This document shows, piece by piece, positions 8,072 to 15,103 of a stretch of DNA of 64,000 nt. This DNA is from Yinghuangia aomiensis (GTDB lineage Bacteria > Actinomycetota > Actinomycetes > Streptomycetales > Streptomycetaceae). The notes beneath the pieces are model-generated. The model saw only the letters and a list, made by a program, of their open reading frames with translations, made no database searches and had not been told where the DNA came from. The DNA lies in contig NZ_BAABHS010000010.1 in the NCBI RefSeq assembly GCF_039542225.1, positions 238,514 through 302,513 on the forward strand. The letters run 5' to 3'. Positions within the stretch are counted from its first letter, which is position 1. Every line of letters starts with the position of its first letter. The position numbers and the translations under genes were made by a program.

Positions 8072-8977
8072 ATTTCCGTCGGCCACGACTACTACGCCCT
8101 GCTCGCCCGCCACGACGCTTCGCGCTTGCGCCGGCGCATTCTCGGGGGCGCCCCTTCCGCTACCGCCGCGGCCGCGGGGGCCGGCTTCCCGTCCGCCGCG
8201 CTCCATGACGGAGTCGCGGACCGGGAGGTGATTCTGGCTCATGTCGGGCTGGTGCTGCCGTTCGATGCGCTCATCGAAGATCTGTACGACGTGATGTTCG
8301 AACGGCATCCGTACTTGCGTGCGCTCTTCCCGGAGTCGATGGCGTTTCAACGGACGCATCTCGCGCGGATGTTCGACTATCTGGTCGACCGTCTCGACCG
8401 GCCCGAGGAGATCGCGGCGACGTTCGCGAGACTGGGGAGAGACCACCGCAAGCTCGGCGTCCGGCCCGCGCATTACCAGGCGTTCGAGGATGCGCTCTGC
8501 GAAGCGCTGCGGCGGCGGGGCGGGGTGCGATGGACGGCGGCCGCCGAGGATGCCTGGCTGCGGATGCTGCGGTTCGCGGTCGCGGCGATGGTCGACGGCG
8601 CGGATGCGGCTTTGACCGAACCCCCGTACTGGAGCGCGACGGTGGTCGACCACCGGCTGCCGCTGCCGGACACCGCGGTGATCCGGGTCCGGCCGCACGA
8701 GCCGTACGCGTACGCGGCAGGCCAGTTCGCGGCCGTGGAGTCACCGCTGGTCGAGCAGGCGTGGCGGGCGTACCGGCTGGTGAGCACGCCCGGACCGGAC
8801 GGGGAGGTCGAGTTCCACGTCCGGGCGACCGGGGCGGGCGGCGTCAACGATGCGCTGGTGTTCCGGACCGGGGTGGGCGATGTCGTCCGGTTGGGGCCGC
8901 CGCGGGTGGGCAGTGAACCGGGTATCGGCCAGGTTGCGGGGGATAGGGGAGCCGGTGCTTCGATGGCGGGGCGCTGA
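8072..8977 (+). CDS. Truncated flavohemoglobin-like protein (globin plus partial FAD domain)
   Basis: The N-terminal globin domain covers about residues 45-180, with a distal-side Gln in FQRTHLARMFDYLV and the proximal His in RDHRKLGVRPAHYQAF, as in flavohemoglobins. After it come YWSATVVDHRLPLPDT and YAYAAGQFAAVESP, the start of the ferredoxin-reductase FAD domain, up to DVVRLGPPR. There the similarity stops; the expected NAD-binding half is missing and about 18 unrelated residues precede the stop. Full-length actinobacterial relatives are near 400 residues, this one about 300. AGGAG sits 8 nt before an ATT at 8072; the nearest conventional start is GTG 7991. It could still bind heme and perhaps FAD, but NAD(P)H-driven NO dioxygenation is doubtful, so it may be a decaying gene. 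Confidence 0.75.
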   Translation: MSVGHDYYALLARHDASRLRRRILGGAPSATAAAAGAGFPSAALHDGVADREVILAHVGLVLPFDALIEDLYDVMFERHPYLRALFPESMAFQRTHLARMFDYLVDRLDRPEEIAATFARLGRDHRKLGVRPAHYQAFEDALCEALRRRGGVRWTAAAEDAWLRMLRFAVAAMVDGADAALTEPPYWSATVVDHRLPLPDTAVIRVRPHEPYAYAAGQFAAVESPLVEQAWRAYRLVSTPGPDGEVEFHVRATGAGGVNDALVFRTGVGDVVRLGPPRVGSEPGIGQVAGDRGAGASMAGR

Positions 8978-8989
8978 TGCCCGGCGCCG

Positions 8990-9781
8990 TTACGGCGTCG
9001 GCGCGGCAAGCGCCTTGAGCTGAGCGGCGAACGTCTCTGGGGCGATGGGCCCGCGGTCGGTCAGGACCTCGACCGGCCGCCCGGCCAACGCGAGGGTGGG
9101 CGTGCCCGTGACCCGGCGTCCGCCGATCTGCGCGTTCGCGAATTCGGCCTGGGAGGCCTGGACCCAGGGGGCGAAGGCGAGGTCGCGTACGCAGCGGTCG
9201 AACGCTGCGCTGCGCAGACCGTCGACTTGCGACGCGAGTTCGAGGAGGCGGGTGCGGTTGCCGAAGCCGTCCGAGCGTTCGTCGGGTTGGTGGGCGTAGA
9301 GGACGTCGTGGTAGGCCTTGAAGGCTCCGGCGTCCTGGGCGCAACCGGCGGCGTTCGCCGCGTATTTGGAGCCGTTGCCGCCGAGCTTGCCGTCGAGGAA
9401 CGAGGCGATGCGGAACTCGACCCGGATCGTGCCTTCGTCTGCGAGGCGCTGGATGGTCGGGCCGAGCGTCGTTTCCACTTCGCGGCAGACCGGGCACCGG
9501 AAGTCCTCGTAGACGACCAGGATCGGCGCGACGGCGTTGCGGCCGTAGCGGATGCCGGTGCCCATTTGCGCGGAGGGGAGCCGTAGGTCGTTCTGGGCCA
9601 CGGAGGCCCAGTCGGCCTCGTCGGCCGCGGATTTGTGGCGGCCGACGACGATGCCGATGGTGGCGGCGACGGCCAGGACGACGATGACGGCCGTGGAGAT
9701 GACGAGCGTGCGTTTGCGTCGTTCGGCGGCTCGGCGGGCGGCGCGATCGGCTTCGAGGCGGGTGCGGGCGCTGGGGGGCAT
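8990..9781 (-). CDS. Membrane-anchored DsbA-like thioredoxin-fold protein
   Basis: The protein (263 residues from ATG 9781) has a charged cytoplasmic N-terminus, a single membrane helix (TLVISTAVIVVLAVAATIGI), and an extracytoplasmic DsbA-like domain with the CPVC redox motif in YEDFRCPVCREVE. TGTPTLALAGRPV near the C-terminus includes the cis-Pro loop expected in thioredoxin folds. It belongs to the thiol-disulfide interchange group (DsbA/BdbD-like) common in actinobacteria, acting on exported proteins. An upstream extension to 9925 is Pro/Arg-rich and looks noncoding. It converges on the truncated globin gene, only 12 bp from its stop. Confidence 0.83.
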   Translation of the reverse strand: MPPSARTRLEADRAARRAAERRKRTLVISTAVIVVLAVAATIGIVVGRHKSAADEADWASVAQNDLRLPSAQMGTGIRYGRNAVAPILVVYEDFRCPVCREVETTLGPTIQRLADEGTIRVEFRIASFLDGKLGGNGSKYAANAAGCAQDAGAFKAYHDVLYAHQPDERSDGFGNRTRLLELASQVDGLRSAAFDRCVRDLAFAPWVQASQAEFANAQIGGRRVTGTPTLALAGRPVEVLTDRGPIAPETFAAQLKALAAPTP

Positions 9782-9878
9782 GGGGGCTGGTGTCCGATCC
9801 GGGGTGTGGGGGCGTGGGGGCGTGGGCGTTGGTCGTGGTTCTTCGGTCGGGAGTCTCCGGGGGCGGGGGAGGAGGGGA

Positions 9879-9896
9879 CAGGGCCTAACGGCCCTG
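9879..9896. repeat. Small perfect hairpin upstream of the DsbA-like gene
   Basis: CAGGGCC (9879-9885) and GGCCCTG (9890-9896) pair around the loop TAAC. It lies in the 290-bp region shared by the divergent DsbA-like and esterase genes and may be part of the leader of the former. Confidence 0.4.
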
Positions 9897-9930
9897 CGGT
9901 GGGGTGGGCGGGGGCGATGCGCCAAACTGA

Positions 9931-9979
9931 CGGGGCGTCACATCCGGGCGTCGCATCGGGGCGTCGCATTGGGGTGTCG
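9931..9979. repeat. Imperfect 13-bp tandem repeat, about four units
   Basis: Units of the form cGGGGCGTCgCAT follow each other (cggggcgtcacat, ccgggcgtcgcat, cggggcgtcgcat, then a weaker tggggtgtcgg). The block lies 90-140 bp upstream of the esterase start, where a promoter or activator sites would be expected. Confidence 0.6.
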
Positions 9980-10071
9980 GGCGGGGCGGCAGGTGTGCTG
10001 CTCGCCTGCGGAGGCCGTCCTGATGCGGCGTGTACGGCCGGCTGTGCACTTGGCGGCATCGAGGAGGACTT

Positions 10072-11007
10072 ATGGACCATCGGATCGACCCTCAGCTCCG
10101 CGCGATCCTGTCTGCGTTGCCGCAGGTGGACATCAGCGACCCGGCGGCGTTTCGCGAGGCTCAGCGCTTGCGTGGGCTACAGGTCGCGGCGGCTGCGGGG
10201 CCGCTTCAGGGGGTGACGGTCGACGACCGGGTGGTGCCCGGGGTATCCGGGCAGCCGGACGTTCCGGTGCGCATCTACCGGCCGGAGGGGTCGTCCGGGA
10301 TGCTCGGGGTGCTCGTGTGGTTCCACGGCGGCGGGTATGTCTTCGGAGACATCGCCAGTTCGGACCGGTCGTGTGCGGATCTCGCGACCAAGGTGGGATG
10401 CCTGGTGGTGAGCGTCGAGTACCGGCTGGCTCCCGAGCACCCCTATCCGGCGGCGTTGGACGACGCCCGGGCGGCGCTGGCGTGGGTGGCGGAGGAGAGC
10501 GCGGATATCGGAGCCGATCCTGCGCGGATCGCGGTGGGCGGCGTGAGCGCGGGGGCGGGCCTGGCGGCGGCGTTGGCGCTGTACAACCGGGACCACGGGG
10601 GACCGGAGCTGGTGCTGCAGGTCTTGGACAACCCGATGCTGGACGACCGGGTCGTGACGCAGTCGGCGACGGAGTTCACCGACACGCCGCTGTGGACGGG
10701 GCAGCAGGCCGTGCTGGGGTGGCGGTTCTACCTGGGGGAAACGCCCGGCGAGGTGTCGCCGTACGCGGCGGCGGCTCGGGCGGAGGACTTGCGGGGGCTG
10801 CCTGCCGCGTACGTGGCGGCCAACGAGTTCGATCCGCTGCGGGACGAGGACCTCGATTATGCGGTGCGGTTGATCCGGGCGGGGGTGCCGGTGGAACTGC
10901 ACCACCTGCCGGGGACGTTCCACGGGTCCAACGCGTTGCCGGGCGCGGAGGTGGCGGAGCGGGCTCGCGGGGCCATGTATGGCGCGTTGGCGAGGGTTCT
11001 GAGGTGA
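10072..11007 (+). CDS. Alpha/beta hydrolase, hormone-sensitive-lipase (HSL) family esterase
   Basis: The 311-residue protein shows the HSL (bacterial family IV) signature: the oxyanion-hole motif HGGGYVFGD near residue 90 and the nucleophile elbow GGVSAGAGLA (GxSxG, with Val where Asp is usual). The catalytic Asp is likely in NEFDPLRDEDLDYA and the His in HHLPGTFHGSNAL. Family members hydrolyse short-chain acyl esters. ATG 10072 is chosen because GAGGAGG lies 6-12 nt upstream. The gene is monocistronic, flanked by the divergent DsbA-like gene and a convergent kinase-like gene with a hairpin terminator between. Confidence 0.9.
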   Translation: MDHRIDPQLRAILSALPQVDISDPAAFREAQRLRGLQVAAAAGPLQGVTVDDRVVPGVSGQPDVPVRIYRPEGSSGMLGVLVWFHGGGYVFGDIASSDRSCADLATKVGCLVVSVEYRLAPEHPYPAALDDARAALAWVAEESADIGADPARIAVGGVSAGAGLAAALALYNRDHGGPELVLQVLDNPMLDDRVVTQSATEFTDTPLWTGQQAVLGWRFYLGETPGEVSPYAAAARAEDLRGLPAAYVAANEFDPLRDEDLDYAVRLIRAGVPVELHHLPGTFHGSNALPGAEVAERARGAMYGALARVLR

Positions 11008-11019
11008 GCGTTGGGGGTG

Positions 11020-11059
11020 GGAGTCTCTCTCTTCTTTCTCTCTGTGGGGGAGAGACTCC
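11020..11059. terminator. Hairpin between convergent esterase and P-loop kinase genes
   Basis: GGAGTCTCTC (11020-11029) pairs with GAGAGACTCC (11050-11059) around a T/C-rich 20-nt loop. It lies between two converging stop codons (11007 and 11066), so it can serve both strands. Confidence 0.7.
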
Positions 11060-11065
11060 GCCCTC

Positions 11066-11806
11066 TCAGATCCCGTATATCGGTGAGCGGGGTCGGACGT
11101 CCCAAGTCGGCCGTTCGAGTTGATCGTTGTACACGATGATGTCGGCGTGGTCGGTCGGGTGGGCCGTGGCGAAGTAGAGCTGTTGGGCGGGGATGTAGCG
11201 CTTGCGCCACGACCGTTCGAGTTCGGCTGTGCGGGCGGTGGTGGTGGTGCGGGCGGTGTCGGCGGTGTCGCTGGTGGGCCCGGCCGAGGCTGTGCCGCGG
11301 TCTTTGGCGCGCTCTACCGTCAGCTCGTAGGGGACGGATACGAAGATGCGCAGGTCCCACCGGTCGACGAGTTCCGGGCGCAGGAGGAAGACGCCGTCGA
11401 AGAGCAGCACGGCGTCTGCGGGGGCGGTCGTGGCCGGCGCGGACGACGGGGTGTCGGTGTCGCCGTCGAGGACGGCCGGCCGGAACATGCGGTCTCCGCC
11501 CGGGCCCAGCGGATCGAGCAGGACCCGGCACAGCGCGGCGTGGTCGTGCGCGTCGAGGTAGCAGCCTTCGGCCGAGTACCGGCCGCGTCGGTAGCGCCAA
11601 GCACGGGGGACGAGGAAGTCGTCGATGGTCGCGCGGATGACGTCGCGGCCCTGCGCGCCCAGGACGACGGCGAGTTCGTCGGTCAGCGTGGTCTTGCCGG
11701 AGGCGGGCGGCCCGTCGATGGCGACCCGCAGCGGGTGCGTGGCCGTGACGGAGCTGATCGCGGCTGCCGGCCTCCTGATGAACTCGCTGCGGGTGGCTTG
11801 GTCCAT
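11066..11806 (-). CDS. Uridine-kinase-like P-loop protein
   Basis: The 246-residue protein carries a Walker A motif in VAIDGPPASGKTTLTDELA, then TIDDFLVPRAWRYRRGRYSAEGCYLD, which matches the substrate loop (DDFY-like and DFD-like segments) of the uridine kinase/phosphoribulokinase group. The Walker B-like strand AVLLFDGVFLLRPEL and RSWRKRYIPAQQLYF follow. Actinobacterial relatives are usually annotated as uridine kinase, but the true substrate is not established. A Thr/Ala-rich insert (about residues 170-195, TADTARTTTTARTAELE) is unusual. ATG 11806 has GAGAGGA upstream; an earlier start at 11821 is less likely. Confidence 0.75.
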   Translation of the reverse strand: MDQATRSEFIRRPAAAISSVTATHPLRVAIDGPPASGKTTLTDELAVVLGAQGRDVIRATIDDFLVPRAWRYRRGRYSAEGCYLDAHDHAALCRVLLDPLGPGGDRMFRPAVLDGDTDTPSSAPATTAPADAVLLFDGVFLLRPELVDRWDLRIFVSVPYELTVERAKDRGTASAGPTSDTADTARTTTTARTAELERSWRKRYIPAQQLYFATAHPTDHADIIVYNDQLERPTWDVRPRSPIYGI

Positions 11807-11985
11807 TGCGTCCTCTCTCACGTCGGCACCGCGCCCACGTGACCACCGCCGAGGCCGCGGCTTGCGGCACTGCCGCGTGGAACCCGAGTGGAACCGGTCT
11901 GGAATACGGGCGGGTGACGATCTTCGGCATCTGACATCGCATCAGGTTCCGGCCGGGAGACCGGCGGGAGCCGGAGGGGAATGCT

Positions 11986-12438
11986 GTGATTCGCTCGAAG
12001 ATTGCCAAGGCGCTCGGTGTGGTCGCGACCGTGTTCGCGCTCGGCGCACTCGCCCAGGGACCGGCGTCGGCGGGGACGTCGACGTGGACCTCGACGTATC
12101 CGACGTTCGGAAACGCGACCTGCACCGATCCGGTGACGGTCTACACCGGGGTACAGGTCATCGGCTGCCTGGCCTATGGCAGCGGAAAGGTCCAGGGCTA
12201 CACGCTCGGTGTCAACACGAGCGGCCAGACGAACCCGCTGCCGGGTGTGCAGACGGGGGCGTTCATCTTCAACACCACCGCGACCTCGTGTGTCGCGACG
12301 TCGGTGCCGAACAACATCATGAAGTCCTGCAACGGCACGGTGTACACGCTCACGCCGGGCGGCTGCTACGACATGCTCGGCTTCACGACCTTCGGCGACC
12401 GGACGATCTACACGCCGGTGGTCCGGGTCTGCGCGTAA
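11986..12438 (+). CDS. Small secreted protein of unknown function
   Basis: The 150-residue product starts at GTG 11986 behind GGAGGGG. It has a clear Sec signal peptide, with hydrophobic core GVVATVFALGALAQ and an Ala-X-Ala site before GTSTWTSTYP. The mature part (about 120 residues) is Thr/Gly-rich, predicted mainly beta, and contains six cysteines (including ATCTDP, VIGCLAYG, TSCVAT, KSCNGT, GGCYDM and VRVCA), suggesting three disulfides. No catalytic motif was recognised. The gene stands alone and ends in a perfect 15-bp hairpin. Small disulfide-rich exported proteins of this type are frequent in streptomycetes. Confidence 0.8.
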   Translation: MIRSKIAKALGVVATVFALGALAQGPASAGTSTWTSTYPTFGNATCTDPVTVYTGVQVIGCLAYGSGKVQGYTLGVNTSGQTNPLPGVQTGAFIFNTTATSCVATSVPNNIMKSCNGTVYTLTPGGCYDMLGFTTFGDRTIYTPVVRVCA

Positions 12439-12447
12439 CCCGGGGAA

Positions 12448-12486
12448 GGACGGGTCGGGGCTCGTGCGTGAAGCCCCGACCCGTCC
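12448..12486. terminator. Perfect 15-bp hairpin between converging genes
   Basis: GGACGGGTCGGGGCT (12448-12462) pairs with AGCCCCGACCCGTCC (12472-12486) around a 9-nt loop. It separates the secreted protein gene (stop at 12438) from the SARP gene reading toward it (stop at 12504) and is a bidirectional terminator candidate. Confidence 0.85.
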
Positions 12487-12503
12487 CGCTGTCCGGCCAC
12501 GGC

Positions 12504-13541
12504 CTAGGCGCAGTTGCAGCCCCGCCGCGGCGGATCACCCGCGAGGATCCGCTGATGGACGCGCCGCGCCTCCGGCCCCGGCTCGACGCCGAGCCCGTCG
12601 ACGAGCAGCGAGCGCAGACGCTGGTAGGTGTAGAGCGCGTCCGCCCGACGGCCGGCACCGTCCAGCGAGAGCATGAGGCGCGGCCACCACGGCTCGTACA
12701 ACGGATCACCGGCGATCAGATACGCCAGTTCGTCGATCACTTCGCTGTACCGGCGCAGCGCCAGATCCGCATCGATCCGACACTCGAGCGCCGTGACCCG
12801 CAGCCGCGACAGATGCGCCCCGTGCCGGGCGACCACACCGGACGGACCGCCGCACTCGATGCCCGCATACGGCTCCCCACGCCACAGATCCAGCGCTCGG
12901 CCCAGCAACACGGTCGCGGTATCCGCGTCGCCGCAGGCCAGACGGGCACGGCCGCGCTCGATGAGGAGCCGGGCGACGGCGGCATCGATCTCGACGTCGG
13001 GGACGCGCAGTTCGTAGCCCTGCGGCCGGGTGGCGATGAACTCGCCGTCGCGGTCGCCGAGAAGACGCCGCAACCGGTGGACGACCTGAGCGACCGCCTT
13101 GCCGCGGCCGGCCGGCGGAGCCTCAGGCCACACCTCGGCCAGCAGCCGCTCGGTGAGGACAACGCGCCCCGACGCGGCGGCAAGACGCGCCAGCAACGAA
13201 CGCGGACGGGCACCGACGACCGGCAGCCAGTCCCGAGCCGCGGCCCCGTCGGGACGCGCGGGGCGGACCTCCAACGCGCCGAGGATGGCAACTGCCGCAC
13301 CGTTTCCGTCGTCGGCTGCCGAGCCCGGTCGAGGCGCGGCGGCGACCGCGGGCTCGGCCAACGCACCCGAGTAGCGGGGCGATTCCGTTGGTGCAGAGGC
13401 GGTGGAAGAAGCCGGACAGACGGACCTCGGCCCTACACCCCGCGGCCGCAGCGGCCCCGCCGTGATGTCCCGGTTCCCGACCGCTGCCCGTCGCACAGCC
13501 GTTCCCAGCCGCGCCGTTCCGGCTCGGTCCGCATGCGGCAT
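12504..13541 (-). CDS. SARP-family transcriptional activator (wHTH plus BTAD)
   Basis: The 345-residue protein has a disordered N-terminus of about 85 residues, then an OmpR-type winged helix (AILGALEVRP; SLLARLAAASGRVVLTERL; VVHRLRRLLGDRDGEFIAT; RPQGYELRV) and a bacterial transcriptional activation domain (DLWRGEPYAGIECG; HLSRLRVTALECRIDADLAL; PWWPRLMLSLDGAGRRADAL). This is the layout of short SARPs such as ActII-ORF4 and RedD, which activate secondary-metabolite clusters. No biosynthetic cluster is seen nearby, so its target is unknown. ATG 13541 is chosen because GGGGGAGG lies 6 nt upstream. That site overlaps a small hairpin, which could influence translation. Confidence 0.85.
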   Translation of the reverse strand: MPHADRAGTARLGTAVRRAAVGNRDITAGPLRPRGVGPRSVCPASSTASAPTESPRYSGALAEPAVAAAPRPGSAADDGNGAAVAILGALEVRPARPDGAAARDWLPVVGARPRSLLARLAAASGRVVLTERLLAEVWPEAPPAGRGKAVAQVVHRLRRLLGDRDGEFIATRPQGYELRVPDVEIDAAVARLLIERGRARLACGDADTATVLLGRALDLWRGEPYAGIECGGPSGVVARHGAHLSRLRVTALECRIDADLALRRYSEVIDELAYLIAGDPLYEPWWPRLMLSLDGAGRRADALYTYQRLRSLLVDGLGVEPGPEARRVHQRILAGDPPRRGCNCA

Positions 13542-13550
13542 CCGACACCT

Positions 13551-13566
13551 CCCCCGTGTCCGGGGG
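13551..13566 (-). promoter_or_regulatory. Hairpin abutting the SARP ribosome-binding site
   Basis: On the mRNA, CCCCCG-gaca-CGGGGG forms a perfect 6-bp stem whose 3' arm contains the G-run of the GGGGGAGG ribosome-binding site of the SARP gene. Folding would partly hide that site. The consequence for translation is inference. Confidence 0.4.
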
Positions 13567-13772
13567 CTGCTGCTCCCGGCCCCCGATTGTGGAGAGTAAG
13601 AAGTCGACACGTGCCCAGTGCCGGTGGTATCCGAAAAGCGCGAGGTAGGCGGGTTGTTCCGGATCCGCCGCAGCCAAACGGACCCGCCTTTCCGCCACGA
13701 CCACGGCCTTGGGGGCATATGGGCGGACGGGAGGCCCGACGCTAGGCCCACCGGCCGCTGAAGCGAGCGGGC

Positions 13773-14156
13773 TTGGAGGTGCCGGCCAGCCGCGCGCGGG
13801 ATGTGGCGTTGCCGACGTTCGCCGACTTTGCCGACACGGTCAACGCGGGCTGGTACCGGATGGCCACGGAGTATGGACTCGTCGACGACCAGCGGGAGTT
13901 TCTCCTGGCCGTGGGGCGCGCACGCCTCGGGGAAGACCTCGACGATGAACCCGACGAGGTGTGGTTTCGGGTCCGACTCCTCGATGCGTGGGACCTGGTC
14001 GGAAGCGAGGTGGACCTGCTGCGGAGCGGGTTCGCGACCCTCTTCACGGATCGGTTCGCGCCGGAATTCACGGTGGCGTCGCCGGACGGTCGGATGATGC
14101 TGCAAACGACGGTGTGGGGCGACGGATCCGTGAGCCACATCGTCATGCGTCCTTAA
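13773..14156 (+). CDS. Hypothetical protein, 127 residues
   Basis: The frame has good third-position G/C bias and a protein-like composition: ADFADTVNAGWYRMATEYGL, VGRARLGEDLDDEPDEVWF, LLDAWDLVGSEVDLLRSGF, then a beta-like tail ending TVWGDGSVSHIVMRP. It looks cytoplasmic, acidic and alpha/beta. No family was recognised. The longest frame starts at TTG 13773; GTG 13779 or GTG 13803 are alternatives, and no strong ribosome-binding site decides between them. It lies between the divergent SARP gene and a convergent small antitoxin-like gene. Confidence 0.6.
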   Translation: MEVPASRARDVALPTFADFADTVNAGWYRMATEYGLVDDQREFLLAVGRARLGEDLDDEPDEVWFRVRLLDAWDLVGSEVDLLRSGFATLFTDRFAPEFTVASPDGRMMLQTTVWGDGSVSHIVMRP

Positions 14157-14166
14157 TCGCCCATGT

Positions 14167-14217
14167 CCCCCGCCGCTGTGGGCTCGTGCCGACGATCGAC
14201 GTCTGGTGCGGCGGGGG
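14167..14217. terminator. Long-loop hairpin between convergent small genes
   Basis: CCCCCGCCGC (14167-14176) pairs perfectly with GCGGCGGGGG (14208-14217) around a 31-nt loop. It sits in the gap between two converging genes (stops at 14156 and 14275). The long loop makes it a weaker terminator candidate. Confidence 0.45.
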
Positions 14218-14274
14218 TGTGGGCGGCCGGCGGCGAAGCGCTGTGGAGTGGATGACGCGGGGACTGTCCCGTCG

Positions 14275-14523
14275 TTACTTCTCCGGTTTCTGGCCCGGCT
14301 CGTCGTGGCGGGCCTGGTCGCCGAGCTTCTCCGTGGCCTGCTTGAGCTTGTCGGCCCCGCTGTCGAGCTTGTCGCTGTGCTTGTGCCCGGTGCGCGTGTC
14401 GATGAAGTCGGCGGCCTTGTCGATGCCTTGTTCGATCTTGTCCTCGTGCTTGGCGGCGAGGTCGGCGGCTTTGTCCTTCAGGTCGCCGAGATTGAGCTTC
14501 TTCACGCTGTCGAACAGACTCAT
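14275..14523 (-). CDS. MT0933-type antitoxin-like small protein
   Basis: The 82-residue, highly charged, helical protein reads MSLFDSVKKLNLGDLKDKAA, then KHEDKIEQGIDKAADFIDTR and TGHKHSDKLDSGADKLKQ. This is the pattern of the MT0933/Rv0909 family, called antitoxins from one mycobacterial pair. No toxin gene (no Rv0910-like SRPBCC partner) lies next to it; the only SRPBCC gene in the window is 22 kb away. Many actinobacteria carry solitary members that may be stress or DNA-associated proteins, so an antitoxin role is uncertain. AGGAG precedes the ATG. Confidence 0.75.
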   Translation of the reverse strand: MSLFDSVKKLNLGDLKDKAADLAAKHEDKIEQGIDKAADFIDTRTGHKHSDKLDSGADKLKQATEKLGDQARHDEPGQKPEK

Positions 14524-15103
14524 GGTGGTGCTCCTGGTGCGGATGATCGTTAGTCCCCGACGATAGCGCCGCGGCGGTCGGGTGCTGCACGAGGCCGTCT
14601 ACTGCCTGTAGCGGTTCTCCGCCGTGTGCGTCTGGCAGGCGGTGCGTGTCCGATGCGGCGCTCCGTGTGGACTCTGCCCGCCGGAATCAGCGGCCCGATT
14701 CCGGCGGATTCCGCCGTTCGAGGGGCCGCCGGATGACCGAACCGGGCGGGTTGCCGACACGATCCACCGAATGGCCGACCTCGCGGAGCCGTCGCGGCGC
14801 TGTGACATGCCTCGCCGCACCCCCACGCCCGCCAAGTCCCGCCCCGCCGACGCGCGTCACACGTGCCGAACGGGCGACTCGGGCCGAACGGGTGCTCCAT
14901 TACCCACCGGACCCGCGCCCGGCGCAACGCCCCAAGCGCTTCGGTTCACACGCCCGGCCGTCCTGCGTACTGCGATCGGCGCATCATCCCGCGACGAAGC
15001 ACGTAACCCCTCCGGAGCACTCGACATGCCAGCCCGCGGAACGCTGCCCAGGATGGACGGACCGCACGGCAACACGCCCTCAGCCCGGCTCTGGAGGTCC
15101 CCC
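14524..15103. other. 580-bp intergenic/leader region before the MreB-like gene
   Basis: No gene is convincing here. The region contains a perfect 10-bp hairpin, CGCCGGAATC (14679-14688) with GATTCCGGCG (14697-14706). In-frame ATGs at 15026 and 15053 could extend the MreB-like protein by a Pro/Arg-rich stretch, but the best ribosome-binding site is immediately before TTG 15104. The 5' leader may therefore be long. Confidence 0.5.

Noticed and set aside
14275..14523. Toxin-antitoxin pair at the MT0933-like gene
   Set aside because: No adjacent toxin gene of any known type is present; the family is often solitary.
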